Below are positions 45,000-46,648 of a stretch of 46,648 bases of DNA, piece by piece. The translations under genes were made by a program, and so were the position numbers. Source of the DNA: Flammula alnicola (taxonomy: Eukaryota; Basidiomycota; Agaricomycetes; Agaricales; Strophariaceae); the NCBI GenBank assembly GCA_015499995.1, contig JADNRV010000359.1, positions 1 through 46,648 on the forward strand. Direction: 5' to 3'. Position 1 is the stretch's first letter; each line of letters opens with the position of its first letter. Below the pieces are notes generated by a model, which saw only the letters and a program-made list of their open reading frames with translations, had not been told where the DNA came from and made no database searches.

Positions 45000-46648
45000 T
45001 CAGGCATCCTCCGTCTTCAGCGCCAGAAGCTTGGAGAGGACGAGATCGTTCTCGTAGTAGTCATCTTCTCCTTTCAAGGCAGAATCTTGATGGCATGCTG
45101 CTGCGTGCTTCACCTGCGCATGCGTTGACTTTGGTCAACCTTGCGAGAGAATATCCGATGAGGAACATACCAATGCAACTCTTTGACCTTTCAAGAAGCC
45201 CACAAATTTAGCTCCAAAGTCACCATGTAGATCTAGAAAGACCAACCTTGCTTTCCATGTCTTTAATACCCTCGACCGCGACCCACTTGTCGCATTTGTC
45301 ACATTTTCCTTGCTGGATCCTGTGCTTCTCCTTCTTTCCAGGGTTAGGCCTAGGGACTATTCGGAATGCAGTCGGCGGCGAGAAAGGGCGGCCAGTCGAG
45401 GCCGATATACCTATTAAGAAGGATAAAGATAAGATAGTGGCTACAGGGTATGATTGCCTACCATGAGCGTATTGCATGTGGTAGCTGAGGCAGATGTGAA
45501 TAGACATGCAGCGGATATAAAAACATAGCGACGCTGAAAATTAAATAGGTGATCTTTTAGAGAGAGTGACGATGATATTATATTGCGAGGACGTACCACT
45601 TAAAAGCTGAAAACTTCATTGCCAGCCACAATTTTTTGTTCTCTCCACCCGTTCCGGAGACTCGAGGCACACTGGGCATAAGCCAACCTTTTCAACGCCT
45701 TTTCCCTTTACGAAGCGAGGGGTGTAAAGGTCGAGGGCGCTCCGAGGAGGGTTATACAGGCCTCCCGGATGTGCGGCCCCAAATAGGGTGCAAGGCGAGC
45801 TAGAGTAGACTTTATTTAGGAGAGATGTTATTAGAAGAAGACCGAACCAAATGTACTCAGTGTCTCCAGGTTGGTAATACGAACTCGCAGGAAAACGACG
45901 GTAGAACAAAGGAAAGTTGGCCGAAATCTCAATAGTGGCTGGTAAAGTCCGGGTGGCGTATACAGGCCTGAGGCTTTCGGGAGGACTGGGCTCGGGTGAT
46001 GACGCCTCGGATGCAGATGGATTTGACGCCTCGGGCGACGGTGGTGACTCGACAATAGCGTCTCTACGCGGCCGCTTGCTGCGCCTAAGAGGGGTTGAAG
46101 GTTCCGCCGCCTTTCGCTTTAGTTTGAGAGTAATTTTTAGTCGAGGTAGAGGTTCAGGAGAGCTTGTGAGAGGTGTAAGTGGGGTTAGTGGTGAAAGCGT
46201 CTCGATCGAGGCCAAGGTACATATTGGTCCGACACTTTCGCGGAGTTCCTGGGAAGAAGTTCCATGGATGGGTAGAATAGGCAAGGTAGTGTCGTCGAGA
46301 GACTGTTGTAGTTGAACGGACGGAGACAGCGTCGACACAAGTTTACATGGAGATAACAACACAGTTTGAGGTAAGGCTATAGCTAGCGCCGATTCCAGAG
46401 ATGTTCCGGGAAGAGAGAGTAATTCCAAATCTCCAGGATCAGATGCAGGAACAGGTGACGGATGTCGAGGAAGCGATGAAACGGCTTGCAGTTTCTCCAC
46501 AAAGGATGACTGAGCCTTGCTGTGCTTGTTACGTCTCTTCTTCTTCTTCGATTTTGAAGGAGCTGGTTTGTCATTGGACAAAAAATGTTCCTGGAGTCTG
46601 TCTGCACGGACGACAGGCGAAATATCGGACAAGACTGCCTCCGTCGGA
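45000..46648 (-). CDS. Rua1 / DUF4451-type transcription regulator, 5' end outside window
   Basis: Exons (minus strand): 45597-46648 onward, 45462-45484, 45247-45410, 45171-45187 and 45000-45113. The N-terminal half is disordered, with basic clusters (SKSKKKKRRNKHSK, RRSKRPRR) that resemble nuclear localisation signals. The C-terminal Rua1 domain is clear: LYTPRFVKGKGVEKVGLCPV, YHMQYAHG then ISASTGRPFSPPTAFRIV, GKCDKCDKWVAVEGIKDME and KHAAACHQDSALKGEDDYY, with zinc-ligand-like Cys/His pairs. Rua1 was first described as a regulator of ustilagic acid synthesis; most Agaricomycete relatives are uncharacterised. Two one-base losses (C run 45648-45650; C at 45111) break the frame exactly where the domain would otherwise continue. 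Confidence 0.85.

Overview
The window comes from a filamentous fungus, most likely an Agaricomycete (basidiomycete). The protein-coding genes have many introns of 39-165 nt (mostly 49-66 nt, GT-AG), some of their exons are very small, and the gene set is typical of Agaricomycetes: a PTC7-like phosphatase, a Gvp36-type BAR protein, a p24 cargo receptor, a casein kinase 1, Mago nashi, Sus1/ENY2, a fungal PARP-like ADP-ribosyltransferase, mitoribosomal uS10m and a Rua1-type regulator. Everything here is read from the sequence and from remembered family motifs; no searches were run.

Left half (1 to about 23,630) is a stack of transposons nested inside each other. One poly(A)-tailed LINE family (endonuclease, reverse transcriptase, RNase H, C-terminal CCHC knuckle) is present in five copies, here called A, B, C, E and F. 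A (+) sits tail to tail against B (-). F (-) is inserted in A with a 15-bp target duplication, and an 846-bp MITE with 288-bp inverted repeats is inserted in F. A 1.68-kb non-coding element with a tRNA-like Pol III promoter head and the LINE's 3' tail (a giant SINE) is inserted in B with a 15-bp duplication. C (-) follows, then a degenerate MULE transposon (9.5-11.9 kb). A second, unrelated LINE (D, +, tail of TAATTC repeats) runs from 12.0 to 23.6 kb and is itself split by the nearly complete copy E (16,580-21,991).

Right half (23.6-46.6 kb) is gene-dense host DNA. In order: an orphan 5' exon (-) cut off by LINE D; a ubiquitin C-terminal hydrolase (-) divergent from a PTC7-like PP2C phosphatase (+); a Gvp36-like BAR protein (+); a p24/emp24 receptor (-); a casein kinase 1 (-); a small hypothetical gene (-); mago nashi (-) divergent from SUS1 (+), two nuclear mRNA-export factors sharing a 431-bp intergenic region; an unrecognised gene (-); a PARP-like ART (-); mitoribosomal uS10m (+); and a Rua1/DUF4451 regulator (-) running off the right edge.

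Two patterns cross the annotation. LINE D is broken only by in-frame stops, most explicable by CGA to TGA. LINE E, uS10m and the Rua1-like gene are each broken only by single-base losses, almost all in homopolymers. Because uS10m and Rua1 are expected to be functional, the second pattern looks more like residual assembly error than real decay. The best candidates for something new are the giant SINE, the UAAUG-coupled ORF1/ORF2 of LINE E, the long-TIR MITE and the 6-nt micro-exon in mago.
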